Shown: positions 13,022-22,886, counted from the stretch's first letter. The stretch: DNA of 34,416 nucleotides from Bacteroidales bacterium (GCA_017541145.1 JAFXZT010000107.1:1-34416), one strand, 5' to 3'. Notes: generated from the sequence alone by a model not told the origin. A program made the numbers and translations.

Positions 13022-13882
13022 ATGTCACAATCAATCGCACTATTTAAAGCATATACACCGATACTAGATGAAACATATAAAAATTTATCATTAACAGCAA
13101 AACTTGATACTGCTTCGGATTTAATTAGATATACACCCGGCAATCATAGTGTTGTGGTTAATAAAATGTCACTTCAAGGACTTGCTGATTATAGCCGTAC
13201 TAGCGGTTATGTTGGCGGTGAGGTAACACTTACTCAAGAAACAATGGATATGAACTATGAACGTGGTCGTATGTTTTCCGTAGATGCTATGGATAACGAA
13301 GAAACAGCCGGCGTAGCATATGGTAGATTATCCGGAGAATTTTTAAGAAGTTATGTAGTACCCGAAATTGATGCAGTACGTTTTGCAAAATATGCTGCAG
13401 AAGCTGGAACGCACCCAGCTGATGATACACTTTCGTCAGGTGAATGGTATGGAAAAGTATCTGCCGCATGGACAGAATTAACAGAAAATGAAGTCCCTGA
13501 AGCAGACAGACATTTATTTATTACTGCAGCAGGATATCAAGATATTATGAATAAGTCACTTACTGACAGTAAAGTATTCTTTGATATGTTCGCATCAGTT
13601 ACAGTAGTACCACAATCAAGATTTTATGAAGCAGTAACACTTAATGCAGATGGAAATGGTGGATATTCAAGAGCATCTGGTGCTAATAATATCAATTTCT
13701 TGGTTATACACAAACCAGCAGTAATTCAAACACTTAAGCATCAAGATGCAAAAGTAATTACTCCTCAAGCTAACCAAACAGCCGACGCATGGAAATTTGG
13801 ATATAGAGTTTATGGCTTAAATGAAGTATATGAAAACAAAGTAAAAGGTATTTATCTCCACACTTCAGAAGTTACAGCATAA
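13022..13882 (+). CDS. Major capsid protein (HK97 fold, predicted)
   Basis: 286 residues. Position after the scaffold, size and several features typical of HK97-fold capsid proteins: N-terminal arm, DAVRFAKYAAEAG spine-helix-like segment, ADRHLFITAAGYQDIM, the 'VVPQSRFYEA' segment and HKPAVIQTLKHQD near the C-terminus. GGAGAGG site 8 bases before the ATG. Codon use is somewhat richer in GC-ending codons than its neighbours, as expected of the most highly expressed gene. Confidence 0.88.
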   Translation: MSQSIALFKAYTPILDETYKNLSLTAKLDTASDLIRYTPGNHSVVVNKMSLQGLADYSRTSGYVGGEVTLTQETMDMNYERGRMFSVDAMDNEETAGVAYGRLSGEFLRSYVVPEIDAVRFAKYAAEAGTHPADDTLSSGEWYGKVSAAWTELTENEVPEADRHLFITAAGYQDIMNKSLTDSKVFFDMFASVTVVPQSRFYEAVTLNADGNGGYSRASGANNINFLVIHKPAVIQTLKHQDAKVITPQANQTADAWKFGYRVYGLNEVYENKVKGIYLHTSEVTA

Positions 13883-13894
13883 GAGGTGTTGTAA

Positions 13895-14044
13895 ATGAGT
13901 AAAAATATATGGATTGATGAAAAAGGCAATACGTGTATTGGCATTAGGCCTGAACTTAAAAACGAGCCAAAAAAAGAGGAGGTAAAAGAGGATGAACCAA
14001 AGAAAGTTACTAAGAGTGGTCGGAGGAAAGGACCTAGCAAATAA
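13895..14044 (+). CDS. Small basic/acidic protein after the capsid gene
   Basis: A 49-residue frame (MSKNIWIDEKGNTCIGIRP, then a Lys/Glu-rich part, ending GRRKGPSK). AAGAGGTG site upstream of the ATG. It overlaps the next gene by 53 bases in another frame. A short charged protein at this place is common in siphovirus head modules; function unknown. Confidence 0.6.
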   Translation: MSKNIWIDEKGNTCIGIRPELKNEPKKEEVKEDEPKKVTKSGRRKGPSK

Positions 14045-14573
14045 TTTCGATAAAATAGCGGAAGGGTTAAGTTTAATTAATTATCATTATCCCGCTCCGA
14101 ATGAAAACATATTATCACATGGTGGAGTTTATGCTTACCCTGTAACAGTAGGTGAAACAACTACTAAATATGATATAGATAGCACTGGGACAAGCATTGA
14201 TACTATTGTAGCTGGTACAACTTCAGGGTGCACATATAAAATTAAACCTATTGGTGAAGTTAAAAAAATAGCAAGTGCAACGTCAACAGCTATTTTTGGA
14301 GCGGCAACGTACACAAATTGTATGCTGGTATTAATTGAATTGCCGACTATGAAATATACAGATATTAAAGTTGCTTTAGGTGCCGGTGCAGCTGCAACAT
14401 TAACAGCAGATGACGTAATAATTGGTGAAGATGTATGTTACTATGTTTTGCCGTTAGGATTATATGATAATAGCGGCACAACCACAGCATCATATAGCAC
14501 TTATACAATTACGCTTAATGGTAACTCATTAAAAAATGAGTTTGATGTTTCCGGCGTAACGCTGGAGGCATAG
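13992..14573 (+). CDS. Structural protein of the head module (possible decoration protein)
   Basis: 193 residues, Thr/Ala/Gly-rich and beta-predicted (TTTKYDIDSTGTSIDTIV; ALGAGAAATLTADDVI). No recognised family motif. Its location just after the capsid gene and its composition suggest a capsid decoration or head-fibre protein. A GAGGAGG site lies inside the overlapping small gene. Confidence 0.55.
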   Translation: MNQRKLLRVVGGKDLANNFDKIAEGLSLINYHYPAPNENILSHGGVYAYPVTVGETTTKYDIDSTGTSIDTIVAGTTSGCTYKIKPIGEVKKIASATSTAIFGAATYTNCMLVLIELPTMKYTDIKVALGAGAAATLTADDVIIGEDVCYYVLPLGLYDNSGTTTASYSTYTITLNGNSLKNEFDVSGVTLEA

Positions 14574-14585
14574 GGGGTGTTGTAA

Positions 14586-15020
14586 ATGACGCTCGACGAC
14601 TTTTGTGCTGATTTAAAAAATTATTTTATTGTTGATGTAGACAAAGATATACACTTAAATATTTATACAATTGCTAATGGTACAATAACACTCGATTTTC
14701 TAGATGAAAATCAATATTTTAGGATTTGCGGTAGTAAATTCAATGACGGAGTTTACAAATATGACAACAAACTAGAATTAACAGATGAGACTTTTAATGG
14801 CGCTATTTGGGCAATGTCAGTGCCGCCAGCGTTTTTAGATGCTGTCAACGATGCTAAAGTTTACTTGACAGCTCATCCAAACGCGGTAGCTATGCAGTCA
14901 GAGTCTTTTGGTGGGTATAGCTATACTCGTATGAATAGTGGTAATTCTAGTGGATTTTGGTATTTGCCGTCAACAATAGCGGACAGATTAAACAGATACC
15001 GCAGAATACGGATAATATAA
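14586..15020 (+). CDS. Head-tail connector protein (probable adaptor)
   Basis: 144 residues. Position (first after the capsid and decoration genes) and sequence (helix-rich, 'FNGAIWAMSVPPAFLDAVND', later ESFGGYSYTRM) fit the SPP1 gp15/HK97 gp6 type adaptor which binds under the portal. GGGGGTGTTG precedes the ATG. The assignment rests mainly on gene order. Confidence 0.62.
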   Translation: MTLDDFCADLKNYFIVDVDKDIHLNIYTIANGTITLDFLDENQYFRICGSKFNDGVYKYDNKLELTDETFNGAIWAMSVPPAFLDAVNDAKVYLTAHPNAVAMQSESFGGYSYTRMNSGNSSGFWYLPSTIADRLNRYRRIRII

Positions 15021-15021
15021 G

Positions 15022-15366
15022 ATGTTATGGGAAAATTTTCTTACGGATTGTATAACACAAATCAAGTCAACTGTATCAGACGGACAGGGTGGTGTTACAA
15101 CTTCGTGGGAAGACGGCACAACATTTACCGCAGCAATTGTTAAAGATACCAGCACCGCGGACAGAATAGCAGAAAAACAAGGTGTAACCGCTAGTTATAC
15201 GGTGACTACACCAGTTACAACTTTGCTTAAATTTCATGATATTTTTAAGCGAAAAAGTGATAATAAATTATTTATTGTTACTTCTGATTATATTGATACT
15301 AAACCTCCGAATTGTGCAAGTTTTGAGTTTTGGCAAGTATCAGCTAAGGAGTGGACTAAACCATGA
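15022..15366 (+). CDS. Head closure / head-tail joining protein
   Basis: 114 residues with the pattern of phage head-tail joining proteins (SPP1 gp16-like): a strand-rich core, ADRIAEKQGVTASYTVTTP, then 'LKFHDIFKRKSDNKLFIVTS'. It begins one base after the preceding stop and overlaps the next gene by 4 bases. Confidence 0.68.
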   Translation: MLWENFLTDCITQIKSTVSDGQGGVTTSWEDGTTFTAAIVKDTSTADRIAEKQGVTASYTVTTPVTTLLKFHDIFKRKSDNKLFIVTSDYIDTKPPNCASFEFWQVSAKEWTKP

Positions 15367-15725
15367 CACAAACAGCTATTGCCTTATATACGTTCGCAAG
15401 TAGTTTTACTTGGCCAGCATATCCTGAAGATAGTGTGCCGTCAAGTGCAGATTTGCCGTATATAACATATACTTTGCAAGAATATGACTGGGATAGTATG
15501 GGTATGATGCAAATGAGGTTATGGTATAAAGGTGCAGACTATGCCACAATTAATGCTAAAATTGACGACATATCGAATTCAGTAAAAAACGGATACAAGG
15601 TTAATACGTCAAGCGGTGCTGTTTGTATATACAAAGGTTCGCCGTGGTGTCAATATCAGCCGTCGGATGAAGTCGATTTAAAAATTGCATATCTTAACTT
15701 TAATGTGCATTATACAACGAATTAA
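15363..15725 (+). CDS. Tail completion / terminator protein (probable)
   Basis: 120 residues. 'DLPYITYTLQEYDWDSMG' and the ending 'VDLKIAYLNFNVHYTTN' are typical of tail-terminator-like proteins placed before the major tail gene in SPP1-type phages. ATG overlaps the previous stop (ATGA). Assigned by order and pattern. Confidence 0.6.
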   Translation: MTQTAIALYTFASSFTWPAYPEDSVPSSADLPYITYTLQEYDWDSMGMMQMRLWYKGADYATINAKIDDISNSVKNGYKVNTSSGAVCIYKGSPWCQYQPSDEVDLKIAYLNFNVHYTTN

Positions 15726-15754
15726 ATTTAAAAATAGAGAGGGGAATGTTAATA

Positions 15755-16567
15755 ATGGGAGCATATAAAAGAATACCCACAAATACTTTTCATAATTTAC
15801 AAATGGACGCCGGTATTATTTGTGATTCTTTTGATGTTAACACCGGTACTGTAGGAAATATAATTGGTGCTACTACTGGTGGAATTCAAATAGATGCAAC
15901 ACCGGAATATACAGATATGGGTGAAGATGTAGATAATTGCCCAAATAATATGAAAGAGCTTAAGAAAATAAGCAAATGGGAATGTAAAATCTCCGGAACG
16001 TATTTGACAACATCAGCTTCGGCTATGAAGTCATTAATAGGTTCAGCATCTGTGTCTGGGACACATATTTCATTAAAACAAACATTATCGCAAGATGATT
16101 TCCAAACACTTTGGTTTGTCGGAGATTATGGTGATTCGGGATTTTTAGCAGTGAAATTATCAAATGCTTTAAACACTAGCGGTTTGTCACTTAAAACCGA
16201 AAAAGACGGTAAAGGACAAGTGTCTTTCGAATATCTTGGCCACTACAGCATAGATGCTCAAGATGCCGTGCCGCTTGATATTTATATCAAAGATACTGTT
16301 ACAATGTACAATATCAGCTATAATTTAACTCATGTAGTAGCCGATGTTAGACCGGTTGACGTAGCACTAGGTGGAGAAGTTATTGCAAAATTTGAACCAG
16401 AAAGTGCAAGTTATGAATTACCGGATACAGTCACCGTAAAAGTAGACGATTCAACACTTACAGTTGACACTGATTACACTTGGGATGATACCACTGGTAT
16501 TTTATATATTAAATCGAGTGCAACAACAGGCGATATTTCAATCACTGTAACTGGAGCAAGCGCATAA
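15755..16567 (+). CDS. Major tail protein
   Basis: 270 residues from ATG 15755 (AGAGGGGA site at proper spacing; an ATG at 15746 is too close). The core (about 1-190) looks like a phage tail-tube protein: 'GGIQIDATPEYTDMGEDVDN', 'ISKWECKISGTYLTTSASAM'. A C-terminal extension (about 190-270: 'PVDVALGGEVIAKFEP', 'LYIKSSATTGDISITV') has the look of an added Ig-like or beta-sandwich domain exposed on the tail surface. A strong terminator follows at 16583. Confidence 0.82.
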   Translation: MGAYKRIPTNTFHNLQMDAGIICDSFDVNTGTVGNIIGATTGGIQIDATPEYTDMGEDVDNCPNNMKELKKISKWECKISGTYLTTSASAMKSLIGSASVSGTHISLKQTLSQDDFQTLWFVGDYGDSGFLAVKLSNALNTSGLSLKTEKDGKGQVSFEYLGHYSIDAQDAVPLDIYIKDTVTMYNISYNLTHVVADVRPVDVALGGEVIAKFEPESASYELPDTVTVKVDDSTLTVDTDYTWDDTTGILYIKSSATTGDISITVTGASA

Positions 16568-16582
16568 TTTTTTAAAAAATCA

Positions 16583-16633
16583 AAAAAAGGGGGAAAAAGG
16601 GGTAATTTTAACTTTGTATGTTCCCCCTTTTTT
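16583..16633. terminator. Bidirectional terminator after the major tail gene
   Basis: AAAAAAGGGGGAA (16583-16595) and TTCCCCCTTTTTT (16621-16633) make a perfect 13-bp stem with an A-run before and U-run after. Because no clear promoter follows, some transcripts must read through; it probably lowers chaperone and tape-measure expression relative to tail tube. Confidence 0.8.
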
Positions 16634-16663
16634 CAATTTAAAAAATAAAAGGAGATTAAAAGT

Positions 16664-17041
16664 ATGAAATTATCAGAAATTAAAGGCGATAGAAGTATTG
16701 AAGTAATAGCAGATATTTTGGAACAAGTAGCAATAATTGCAGCTGACCCAGAAGCGATGAAATTTTTTACTGAAAAACCTAAAGTAGATAAAAACGGTAA
16801 TATGCTTGAACCTATGGAAAAATGGGTAGCAAAAAGAATAGGCGAAAAATTACCTTATTTGCTTAAAACACATAAAAAAGCCTTATATACAATATTTGCC
16901 ACTCTGGAAGGTGTTCCTGTAGATAAATATATTGAGTCGGTGACAATAGCTAAAATAATTAAATCACTAGTTGATTTATTTACGGATGAGTCAATCGCAC
17001 CGCTTTTTACGTCTGCGCAACCAAAAGAGGAAGAGAAATAG
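16664..17041 (+). CDS. Tail assembly chaperone (G-type)
   Basis: 125 residues, helical, placed between the major tail and tape-measure genes, as in lambda G/GT. 'KLSEIKGDRSIEVIADILEQVAIIA' and the later 'KYIESVTIAKIIKSLVDLF' are in line with Bacillota tail chaperones. It ends at TAG 17039-17041; the -1 frame is open from 16990 to 17325 and continues as the T domain. AAAGGAG site upstream. Confidence 0.78.
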   Translation: MKLSEIKGDRSIEVIADILEQVAIIAADPEAMKFFTEKPKVDKNGNMLEPMEKWVAKRIGEKLPYLLKTHKKALYTIFATLEGVPVDKYIESVTIAKIIKSLVDLFTDESIAPLFTSAQPKEEEK

Positions 17042-17325
17042 CTCTGGTTGCACTTTATGAATATAAATTTATATCATTAAGGTTATTTGTAAAGTATATT
17101 GTAGCTAAAATAAATGCGCAAAATACTGAAGAAACATATCGAGTATATATAACTGAGTGTTTACGTACAATAACGGAAAACACAGCTAAATTTGGCGGTG
17201 GCTCGGTTATTAAAAAACATTATTATGATTTCTTGCCGAAAGAACAAAAAGAGGAAGAAACTAAAAATGTTGACGAGATAATATCAAATGTCACGGCCAG
17301 AGGAGGATTAAAAATAAAAAAGTAA
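17026..17325 (+). CDS. Tail assembly chaperone extension (T part, made by -1 frameshift)
   Basis: About 99 codons in the -1 frame relative to the upstream chaperone, with no ATG start or ribosome site; GALVALYEYKFISLRL-like sequence at the start and an end VTARGGLKIKK. Its open frame begins after a TGA at 16987-16989, so the switch must lie between 16990 and 17041. Best slip candidate: A-AAA-GAG at 17023-17029, where the AAA codon can slip one base back, just before the purine-rich GAGGAAGAG. The fused product binds the tape measure during tail assembly in the lambda model. Exact slip site uncertain. Confidence 0.65.
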   Translation, partial: RGREIALVALYEYKFISLRLFVKYIVAKINAQNTEETYRVYITECLRTITENTAKFGGGSVIKKHYYDFLPKEQKEEETKNVDEIISNVTARGGLKIKK

Positions 17326-17345
17326 AAAAGGGGTGAGATGAAAAA

Positions 17346-20300
17346 ATGAATTTATTTGATTTATTTGCTACTTTAAGTTTAGATGCAAATAATTTTTATA
17401 GAGGGATACAGCAAGCCGGGGCAAGTGCTAATTCGTTTAGTAATAGTTTAGCAAATGGATTATCAAAAACATTAAATAGTACTGGTAATATGTTAACTAG
17501 TATGGGACGAAATATATCGGCGTTTGGTAATGGGTTAACTACTGTTGGTAAAACCGCAAGTATAGTAACAACCAGTTTGGGTGGTTTATTAACAGCGACA
17601 TTTACTAAAGCGAAGTCATTTATTGAAGTGTATGAGTCGTCAATGGTTGTATTTAGGCAAAAACTCGGTGGTGGCGAAGAAGCAGCAAAAAATATGTACA
17701 ATGAGCTTGTTCGAATTGCTAAAGGTTCAGCATACGCTCAGGAACATATGATTTCTGCAGGTAAAACTCTAGTTGCTATGGGTCTTGATGCTAATAAAAC
17801 ATCAAAGTATGTACAAGCGGCAACAGACTCGGTTGCAGCGTTTGGTGGAACTGGTGCTGATGTTGAAGAATTAGCCCATAGGTTTGGTAGAATATCACAA
17901 CAAACAAACTTATATACAATGGACTTAAATGTTTTGGTCGATAAAGGTGTTAGAGCTTGGGACATTTTAGCTACACATTACCATAAGACAACAGATGAAG
18001 TAAAAGATATGGCTAGAAAAGGATTATTGCCAGCAAAAGAGGGTCTTGAAGTTTTAACTAGTGCCATGGAAGAAACCAACGAACAGAGCGAAATGTTTCA
18101 GTATTCTGTTGCAGGGATGGCTAAAGCACTTAAAAGTGGGACATTGACCGGTGTACTGGATAGTTTAAACACTAGTTTTAGGTCTTTATCACTAAGTTTA
18201 TTAGATTTAGACCCTAGAGAAAAAACCGGAATTGAAAACATTAAAAAATTAAATAATATGATATCTACTTTTGGCCAAACAATGGAAAAAATCGGTGTTA
18301 AATTTTCAAAATTCGGTCAAGATTTAGGCAATTTATTTGACAAAATAGCTAACGCACTTAGTAAATTTAATAATTCGCTAGATAGTATGCCAAAAGCAAA
18401 AGCTGATGCTATTGTAAAATTTATCGAGAGTATAGCAATTGCTGGGCCATTATTAATTGCTGCTGGCAAAGGATTTAATATATTTGGCAAAAGTGTAGAA
18501 AATGTTGGAAAAGCATATATTGGGTTAAGTAAAGTATTTGATATAAGTAAAATTGTCACCGGATTTAATACATTAAAAAATACTTTTAGTGGTATGACGC
18601 CGTATATCAAAAATATGGGTGCTGCGTTTGGTAATTTAGGTAATGTTGTTAAGTCAATGACATTAAGTATACTGCCAGTGTTTGAAAATATGTTTAATGG
18701 TATTAAAAATTTCGGCGGTAAAATAATTGGAGTAGTCGGAAATATTTTTTCAGGATTTAAAAGCTTTATGGGTTATGCTGGAGAGATGTTGGGCTATTTT
18801 ATAGAACCATTTAAAAGTTTAGCAGAAAAGATAGGCAGTTTTTTACAACCGGTCGCTAATGTTATTAGTAATGTTTTTGGTAAAATAGGCAGCGTACTAT
18901 CTGGTGTGCTATCAGGATTCCAAAGTTTTATCGGTTATGCTGGACAAATGATAGGTTATTTCATAGAGCCATTTAAAAATTTACTTGGTACAGTAGGTGG
19001 CTTTTTTACAAACATTTTTGGTAAAATATCAGGATTTTTTCAATCTGTCTGGGGTTTTCTTGGCGGAGCATTTAGTAAAATATCAGAATTCTTTACTCAA
19101 GTAGCGTTTGTGGCTGCTAATGCATTTAATAAAATTAAAAGCTTTTTTCAGCCGTTAGTTAGTGCTTTTGGCTCTGTTTTTGGGAGTATTGGTAACCTTT
19201 TAAGTGCATATGGTGGTAAATTTATCTCAATTATTATGAAAATTGGCGGCGTAGCACTTAAAGCATTTAATGTAGCATCTATTATTGCAATAGTAATAGC
19301 TGGATTGGGTCTTTTACAACAACATTTTGGCGATAAAATAGCCGAAATTTCGAATTTTTTGATTGAACAAGCGCCGACAATGATACAGAATTTCGTTAAT
19401 GGAATTCTTGAACAATTACCTAGTATTATGGAAGCAGGTATGCAATTATTACAAACTATAGTTGATGTTATCAGTGCAAATTTACCGGTAATACTTGAAG
19501 CTGGTATTCAAATTTTACTAACACTAATTAACGGTATAGTACAAGCTTTGCCAACTATAATATCATCAATTGTAAAAATTGTCACAGACATTGTTAATAT
19601 ACTAACTGCTCATATGCCAGAAATAATAAAAGCCGGTATGGATATTTTATCAGCGTTATTAATAGGAATAGCTCAATCTTTACCTGAATTGATACCTGCC
19701 GTAGTAGATATGATAATTGTGTTTGTTATGGCGGTGCTTGATAATATTGACCAATTAATAGATGCAGGTATTGCAATGATTATTGGTTTAGTCGACGGTG
19801 TAATCGAAGCAACACCTAAACTGATTGATAAAATGCCGGAAATAATCGAAAAGTTAGTTGGTGCAATATCACGTAATTTGCCGAAAATTATAGATGCAGG
19901 TATTGAATTAATAGTTAAACTTGTTCAAGGTATCGGTCAATCTTTAGGTAAACTTTGGGAAAAAGCACCTGATATAATGTGGGCTTTAGTTAATGGTATT
20001 GGTTCATTAGGATATATGATATGGGATGTTGGTAAAAATATAGTTGAGGGTCTATGGAACGGAATTTCAGGCGCTGTTGGTTGGATAACTGAGAAAGTCA
20101 AAGGATTTGCAATGGGAATTTTAGACAGTATAAAATCAGTTCTTGGAATACATTCACCGTCAACAGTATTTGAGAATCAAGTAGGTAAAAATATAGCTCT
20201 TGGAATTGGTGCTGGGTTTGACGATGAAATTGACAGTGTCAAAAAAGACATGGTTGATAGTATCGACGATTTAACAAAAATCGGTGCGGTAGATAATATT

Positions 20301-20486
20301 TCATATAGTGCAAGCTATAACGGAAAAGCCAATGCCGGGTTAGTTAATGGTTTATTGTCGGCAATGCAATTAGACGGCAACGAAACTACAATTAATTTAG
20401 TAGTAGACGGAAAAACACTTGCCGAAGTTATGTATAATCCTATGTCTAGATTAATACAGCAAAAGGGGGTAGCGTTAAATGCGTAA
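17346..20486 (+). CDS. Tail tape measure protein
   Basis: 1046 residues. The N-terminal region (about 80-250) is a phage tape-measure domain ('SAYAQEHMISAGKTLVAMG', 'ELAHRFGRISQQTNLYTMDL'). The middle has repeated hydrophobic blocks (FGKIGSVLSGVLSGFQSF) and several membrane-like helices; residues about 680-900 carry regular repeats of the form 'AG(I/M)(Q/D)ILxxLI'. The C-terminal part (SVLGIHSPSTVFENQVGKN) is the common tape-measure ending. From about 1.5 angstrom per residue, a tail of roughly 150 nm is expected. GGGGTGAG site before ATG 17346. Confidence 0.95.
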   Translation: MNLFDLFATLSLDANNFYRGIQQAGASANSFSNSLANGLSKTLNSTGNMLTSMGRNISAFGNGLTTVGKTASIVTTSLGGLLTATFTKAKSFIEVYESSMVVFRQKLGGGEEAAKNMYNELVRIAKGSAYAQEHMISAGKTLVAMGLDANKTSKYVQAATDSVAAFGGTGADVEELAHRFGRISQQTNLYTMDLNVLVDKGVRAWDILATHYHKTTDEVKDMARKGLLPAKEGLEVLTSAMEETNEQSEMFQYSVAGMAKALKSGTLTGVLDSLNTSFRSLSLSLLDLDPREKTGIENIKKLNNMISTFGQTMEKIGVKFSKFGQDLGNLFDKIANALSKFNNSLDSMPKAKADAIVKFIESIAIAGPLLIAAGKGFNIFGKSVENVGKAYIGLSKVFDISKIVTGFNTLKNTFSGMTPYIKNMGAAFGNLGNVVKSMTLSILPVFENMFNGIKNFGGKIIGVVGNIFSGFKSFMGYAGEMLGYFIEPFKSLAEKIGSFLQPVANVISNVFGKIGSVLSGVLSGFQSFIGYAGQMIGYFIEPFKNLLGTVGGFFTNIFGKISGFFQSVWGFLGGAFSKISEFFTQVAFVAANAFNKIKSFFQPLVSAFGSVFGSIGNLLSAYGGKFISIIMKIGGVALKAFNVASIIAIVIAGLGLLQQHFGDKIAEISNFLIEQAPTMIQNFVNGILEQLPSIMEAGMQLLQTIVDVISANLPVILEAGIQILLTLINGIVQALPTIISSIVKIVTDIVNILTAHMPEIIKAGMDILSALLIGIAQSLPELIPAVVDMIIVFVMAVLDNIDQLIDAGIAMIIGLVDGVIEATPKLIDKMPEIIEKLVGAISRNLPKIIDAGIELIVKLVQGIGQSLGKLWEKAPDIMWALVNGIGSLGYMIWDVGKNIVEGLWNGISGAVGWITEKVKGFAMGILDSIKSVLGIHSPSTVFENQVGKNIALGIGAGFDDEIDSVKKDMVDSIDDLTKIGAVDNISYSASYNGKANAGLVNGLLSAMQLDGNETTINLVVDGKTLAEVMYNPMSRLIQQKGVALNA

Positions 20487-20859
20487 TATAATAATATCCG
20501 ACGGTGTCGACACTATAACTTTACTCAATGACTTGGTTTTTGATATTGAGCCACAAGAAGTGTCTACTTCAGCAACAATGGCCAGCGGTAGGTTAGTAAA
20601 AGATATTATAGGATATAAAAATAAATTAGTTATCCCCTGCGGTTATTTAAGTTTAGAAAATATAAGTAAACTAAAAAGTATGATAAAAAGTAATAATGGC
20701 GTACTTCAAGTAGCTTATCCCGGACCAGACGGAGATAGGGTAGAGTGGTTTATTTTAGAACAGCCAACATATACAACTTTCTCATATGATGATGAGGGAG
20801 TAGCCGTCTGGAAAGGAGTAACAATAACCGCAACCGCCGTGGAGGTGGAGCAATGGTAA
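20479..20859 (+). CDS. Small distal tail protein
   Basis: 126 residues, beta-rich (TITLLNDLVFDIEPQEV, 'WFILEQPTYTTFSYDDEG'). Overlaps the end of the tape measure by 8 bases and the next gene by 7. In this position it probably replaces or represents a distal tail (Dit-like) component that links the tube to the tip, though no clear Dit motif is present. Confidence 0.55.
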   Translation: MRNIIISDGVDTITLLNDLVFDIEPQEVSTSATMASGRLVKDIIGYKNKLVIPCGYLSLENISKLKSMIKSNNGVLQVAYPGPDGDRVEWFILEQPTYTTFSYDDEGVAVWKGVTITATAVEVEQW

Positions 20860-22886
20860 ATGTTAGTGAAACATATAATCCATATACTGCTGTCAGAGAT
20901 GTAGATGTATTAGTTGATTTTGATGCGGTTAACACTGATGCTGCAGAACATGCTACTTTTACAGCTAATGATTATAATAATATCAGTATTTTTTCTAATT
21001 TAACCAACGGCAATAAAGATATAAGTAAATATGCAACATGTGAAGCTGGATTAACTATGCTTGACGGCTCATGGTCTTATTTGCCGACTACAATAACCAC
21101 TCAAGAGATAGGTTGGTGGAGTGAAAGCATAGCTGATGAAAATGGCGATTTTGCTAATACGCCAACCTTAACGGGTACGTTATCAAGTCAATATGATTGT
21201 GTTGGGTTTACAGTATTTTCTGATACAGAGGGGAACGGTATTAAAGAGGCTATTGTTACGGCATATAGCAACAATACTACTGTATACAGCCAAAGATTTT
21301 ATTCTAATAGTCGAGATATGGTTATAGATTTACCGGCGAATGACTTTGATAAAGTTATTTTGCAAGTTATTAAAGGTACTCCAAACAGAAGAATTAAATT
21401 AAATGAATTTAAGTTTGGAATATTAAAACAATGGAACAGAAACTCTATTGTATCAGTTAAAATTGATGAAGCCGGAGATGTAGCCGGTGAAGCACTACCG
21501 ATAAAAAAAGCAACCGTTGAATTTGATAATTCAACGCATGAGTTTGATATTACTGGGTCAACCAAGAAATATGTAAACACTAGAGCTATGGAAACCGCAA
21601 CCATAACGTTTTCTGATATTAATTCGGTTAGTAGGCCGTCACAATTATTCGATAACGTTATTGATTTATCAAATTACGCAACGTCGGAAAATTCGTATAC
21701 AATGCTTAATGGTGAATGGATGTATTTGCCGAATAATAATAGCGGTGATTATCAAGTGGCATATATAAGCAACAGTATATCCGATAATGACGGCGAATTT
21801 AGTAGTTCACCGACAATAACGTATACTTGGAGTAATAAGCTTGAAATATCTGGTGTTAGGTTTTTATTTGAAAAAAACAATTATCCAAAAACTATTAATA
21901 TTTATGCTTATGAAAATAATACGTTAATAGGGAGTACAACTATAACTGATAATACCAATCATGATTTAACTGTTAATTTTGCAACGTATAATTGCGATAA
22001 ATTAGTACTTGAATTTAATGATATGAATAACGGAAACAGATTTTTAAAAATAGCTGAAATAGAGCTTTTAAGGTATGCTGACAGCTGGTTTAATTATCTT
22101 GCTAAAGATTATCCGTTAAGTATAAATTTTGTTATAAACGGCGAAAAAGTGTTTATGGGTAATAAATATTACTTTGAAACTGTTAAGACTAGAAACGGCG
22201 GATTGACTGCTGAAATAACAGCACATGATTTTATTTGTCAGTTAGATGACCAAAGGTACACTCATGGCTCAAATACTACTATAAATATCAGGGATTTTAT
22301 AAATGATATATTTAGCGGTACTGGAATTAATATTAATTATGATTTTGTTGGTTCTCCGACAATAAATAGGACTGTACCTAAAAACGACACAAAACGTAAT
22401 GCTCTGCAGTTAGGTTCACAAGCGACTTGTCATACTTGCTGGCTAACAAGGAACGACGTGTTTAAAGTTACTAACTTAGATGTTGGGACTACTATACGTG
22501 ATACGTTTAATAGCAGTAATTTATATAGTATGGATATTTTAAATTTATCTGATTATATAACTCAAGTTAGGCTTGAGGTAAATAATGAATATTTAGAGGA
22601 ACAACGAGACCCTACTATTTATACAAGTGGTTCAGGTGGCCATTATAGAGAAATAACAAACGATTGTGTTAACTCGTCGCTCGGTCAATCAGTAGCTGAC
22701 TGGTTACTTGCACAAAAAAAGCGCAGATTATTTTTTGAAATGGAATGTAGAGGCAACCCAGCGCTTGAAATTGGGGATACTATTAGAATAACTGATAAAA
22801 ATGGCACGTCTTATTTGGCGGTAATTTATGAGCAAAAATTCGAGTATGACGGCGGTTTAAAATCAACAGTTTTGGCGATAGCATAG
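20853..22886 (+). CDS. Tail tip protein with duplicated beta-sandwich modules (Tal-like C-terminus)
   Basis: 677 residues. Two similar modules (about 50-195 and 270-410) share ISKYATCEAGLTMLDGSWSYLP versus LSNYATSENSYTMLNGEWMYLP and end in KLNEFKFGI versus KIAEIELL: an internal duplication resembling discoidin-like carbohydrate-binding domains. The C-terminal third (YLAKDYPLSINFVINGEKVF; 'LEIGDTIRITDKNGTSYLAV') resembles tail hub or tail-associated proteins. Likely contacts the cell surface glycan. Ribosome site GGAGGTGGAG inside the previous gene. Confidence 0.65.
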   Translation: MVNVSETYNPYTAVRDVDVLVDFDAVNTDAAEHATFTANDYNNISIFSNLTNGNKDISKYATCEAGLTMLDGSWSYLPTTITTQEIGWWSESIADENGDFANTPTLTGTLSSQYDCVGFTVFSDTEGNGIKEAIVTAYSNNTTVYSQRFYSNSRDMVIDLPANDFDKVILQVIKGTPNRRIKLNEFKFGILKQWNRNSIVSVKIDEAGDVAGEALPIKKATVEFDNSTHEFDITGSTKKYVNTRAMETATITFSDINSVSRPSQLFDNVIDLSNYATSENSYTMLNGEWMYLPNNNSGDYQVAYISNSISDNDGEFSSSPTITYTWSNKLEISGVRFLFEKNNYPKTINIYAYENNTLIGSTTITDNTNHDLTVNFATYNCDKLVLEFNDMNNGNRFLKIAEIELLRYADSWFNYLAKDYPLSINFVINGEKVFMGNKYYFETVKTRNGGLTAEITAHDFICQLDDQRYTHGSNTTINIRDFINDIFSGTGININYDFVGSPTINRTVPKNDTKRNALQLGSQATCHTCWLTRNDVFKVTNLDVGTTIRDTFNSSNLYSMDILNLSDYITQVRLEVNNEYLEEQRDPTIYTSGSGGHYREITNDCVNSSLGQSVADWLLAQKKRRLFFEMECRGNPALEIGDTIRITDKNGTSYLAVIYEQKFEYDGGLKSTVLAIA

